Assembly: GCA_965220365.1 (NCBI GenBank)
Contig: OZ244823.1
Coordinates: 1,674,001-1,738,000, forward strand
Reading direction: 5' to 3'
DNA from: Bin80 sp965220365
GTDB taxonomy: Bacteria > Bacteroidota > Rhodothermia > Rhodothermales > Bin80
DNA: 64,000 bases
Positions 62,741 to 64,000 of this stretch are shown here, piece by piece; the first letter of the stretch is position 1; every line of letters starts with the position of its first letter. Position numbers and translations under genes: made by a program. The notes beneath the pieces were generated by a model. The model was not told the origin of the DNA. It saw only the letters and a program-made list of their open reading frames with translations, and searched no databases.

Positions 62741-64000
62741 ATGCAATCCCTTTCCCGGCTAAACCACTACTTTATACGCTACTGGCGGTTATTCGTACCG
62801 GGGCTCCTATTTACGATGATTTCTGCAATTTTTGCAATTGCGGTGCCCGTCGTGGTTCGACAAGCCATTGATAGCCTTCCCCGTTTTGAGAGGCTTTACC
62901 GGCAATTTGAGGCAACTACTCTACAGCATACATTGTACTGGGATTTTTTCTGGACACTGCTGATTTTCGGTCTAATCATCATTGGTCTGAGTTTGGCAAA
63001 CGGAGCCTTCACGTTTTTGATGCGGCAGACCGTGATCGTTGCCTCACGCCATATTGAGTTCGATATACGTAACGCACTGTACGAACATTTGCAAAAACTC
63101 TCGGCCAATTTCTATCACCGTACAAGGACTGGAGATGTCATCACACGTGCGACGAGTGATATTGAGCAGGTACGCCGCTATATCGGACCGGCGATCATGT
63201 ACTCTACGAGAGCCCTTGTGATTGTGATTACTGCAATTACGGCCATGCTTATTATCTCGCCGACATTGACATTTTATGCGCTTATGCCAATGTCTATTCT
63301 TGCCGTGTCAATGTTTATTATCGCACACTTCGTGCATAAGCGCAGCGAGGCACTTCAGCGCCAGTACGCACAGCTCACGAGCCGTGTTCAGGAAACACTT
63401 TCAGGGATTCGATTGGTGAAAGCCTATGCGCGGGAAGAGACGGAGACTCAAGCATTTGAAAAGGAAAGCCGTTCCTACAAGATGCGAATGCTTGGTCTTG
63501 CGCGGGTGGAGTCAGCATGGAGACCGGCGTTTGTAATTGTCGTTGGGTTATCGGAAATTGCGGTCGTCTGGATGGGCGGACGCTTGGTCTCTGAAGGAAT
63601 TATCACAATAGGAAACATTGCAGAATACATTATCTATGTTGCACTCATGACTTGGCCGGTCGCTGCGTTTGGTCTTGTTATATCCATGATGCAGCGGGCT
63701 AGCGCTTCTGCGGAGCGAATTTATGAGGTCTTGGATCAGAAGCCAGATATATCGGATAGTTCCCGGACGAATCATTCGATCAGAAAGATTGACGGACGAG
63801 TCACCTTTGAAAATGTCTCATTTCGGTATGAAGAGCATCTGCCGTATGCCCTTCGGGATATATCCTTTGATGTACCTGCCGGAAAAAGTCTTGCTATTGT
63901 TGGGAAAACTGGATCAGGGAAGTCAACCCTGATAGACCTGATTGGTCGTCTGACGGAGCCAACAAGGGGACGGGTCTTGATCGATGGCCGGGATGTACAA
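62741..64000 (+). CDS. ABC exporter, MsbA-like (truncated by window edge)
   Basis: ATG 62741 (MQSLSRLNHYFIRYWRLFVP); 420 codons to the edge with no stop. ABC transmembrane type-1 domain with six helices (LFTMISAIFAIAVPVVV; FFWTLLIFGLIIIGLSLANG; ALVIVITAITAMLIIS; PMSILAVSMFIIAHFV and more) and LSANFYHRTRTGDVITRATS, typical coupling helix. The nucleotide-binding domain begins VTFENVSFRYEEH with Walker A VGKTGSGKSTLIDLIGRLT. Half-transporter exporting lipids, drugs or peptides. The Q-loop onward, and thus the signature and Walker B, are outside. Confidence 0.9.
   Translation, partial: MQSLSRLNHYFIRYWRLFVPGLLFTMISAIFAIAVPVVVRQAIDSLPRFERLYRQFEATTLQHTLYWDFFWTLLIFGLIIIGLSLANGAFTFLMRQTVIVASRHIEFDIRNALYEHLQKLSANFYHRTRTGDVITRATSDIEQVRRYIGPAIMYSTRALVIVITAITAMLIISPTLTFYALMPMSILAVSMFIIAHFVHKRSEALQRQYAQLTSRVQETLSGIRLVKAYAREETETQAFEKESRSYKMRMLGLARVESAWRPAFVIVVGLSEIAVVWMGGRLVSEGIITIGNIAEYIIYVALMTWPVAAFGLVISMMQRASASAERIYEVLDQKPDISDSSRTNHSIRKIDGRVTFENVSFRYEEHLPYALRDISFDVPAGKSLAIVGKTGSGKSTLIDLIGRLTEPTRGRVLIDGRDVQ

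Noticed and set aside
1..64000. CRISPR arrays, tRNA or rRNA genes
   Set aside because: No regularly spaced repeats, no tRNA cloverleaf-type sequence and no rRNA segments were seen; the Calx-beta repeats are coding and degenerate.

Overview
The window looks like a chromosome segment of a Gram-negative, Bacteroidota/Rhodothermota-type bacterium. This is an inference from gene content; there is no rRNA in the window. The indicators are a YpdA-type bacillithiol disulfide reductase, MnmD, an LptF/LptG permease, 6-bladed beta-propeller lipoproteins, lipobox-bearing PhoD-, kelch- and TolB-type proteins, DUF1080 and DUF4159 proteins, a sulfatase, and few clear Shine-Dalgarno sequences. Housekeeping genes alternate with accessory islands that carry many mobile elements.

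Layout. 0-8 kb: the edge of an IS110 element, a giant Calx-beta surface protein with a C-terminal barrel, and a small membrane-protein gene split by an unusual element that carries tnpB. 8-18.3 kb: core genes (ypdA, tadA, truA, rsmI, an MBL hydrolase, LptF/G, psd, pssA) plus an uncharacterised kinase-like protein. 18.3-33.7 kb: two loci that pair small secreted Cys-containing peptides with beta-propeller lipoproteins (the second also has a membrane thioredoxin-like protein), a decayed 1.3 kb stretch, an exported PLP aminotransferase, a Gfo/Idh/MocA oxidoreductase, an AAA ATPase + PD-(D/E)xK pair, and DUF1080, Nif3-like and TolB-like proteins. 33.6-40.3 kb: a PhoD-like phosphatase/sulfatase operon whose sulfatase is split by an IS1634-type element. 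40.6-43.4 kb: a tight three-gene operon (AlbA_2/HATPase protein, ParA-like ATPase, GIY-YIG nuclease). 43.7-51.6 kb: an insertion-sequence island, with a second IS1634 copy nested inside another DDE element, then a full IS110 gene and an ISNCY element. 51.7-64 kb: YhaN/YhaO-like ATPase and nuclease, aconitase X, mnmD, two MITEs, a frameshifted DUF3800 gene, a DtxR-family regulator, arginase and a truncated ABC exporter.

Three insertions can be reversed by eye. Removing each element and one copy of its target duplication restores an uninterrupted frame: the sulfatase (467 aa), the outer transposase (632 aa) and the small coiled-coil membrane protein (107 aa). The two IS1634 copies sit in the same 6-bp target, CTATGC, in the same relative orientation. 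The tnpB element has 24-bp terminal inverted repeats and an 8-bp target duplication, unlike the palindromic, duplication-free ends expected of IS200/IS605.

The best candidates for undescribed systems are the AlbA_2-ParA-GIY-YIG operon, the AAA ATPase/PD-(D/E)xK pair, and the Cys-rich-peptide/beta-propeller modules. Several accessory genes (tnpB, the AlbA_2 gene, the ISNCY transposase, DUF3800, a coiled-coil gene) carry single stops or frameshifts, so active decay is also visible.
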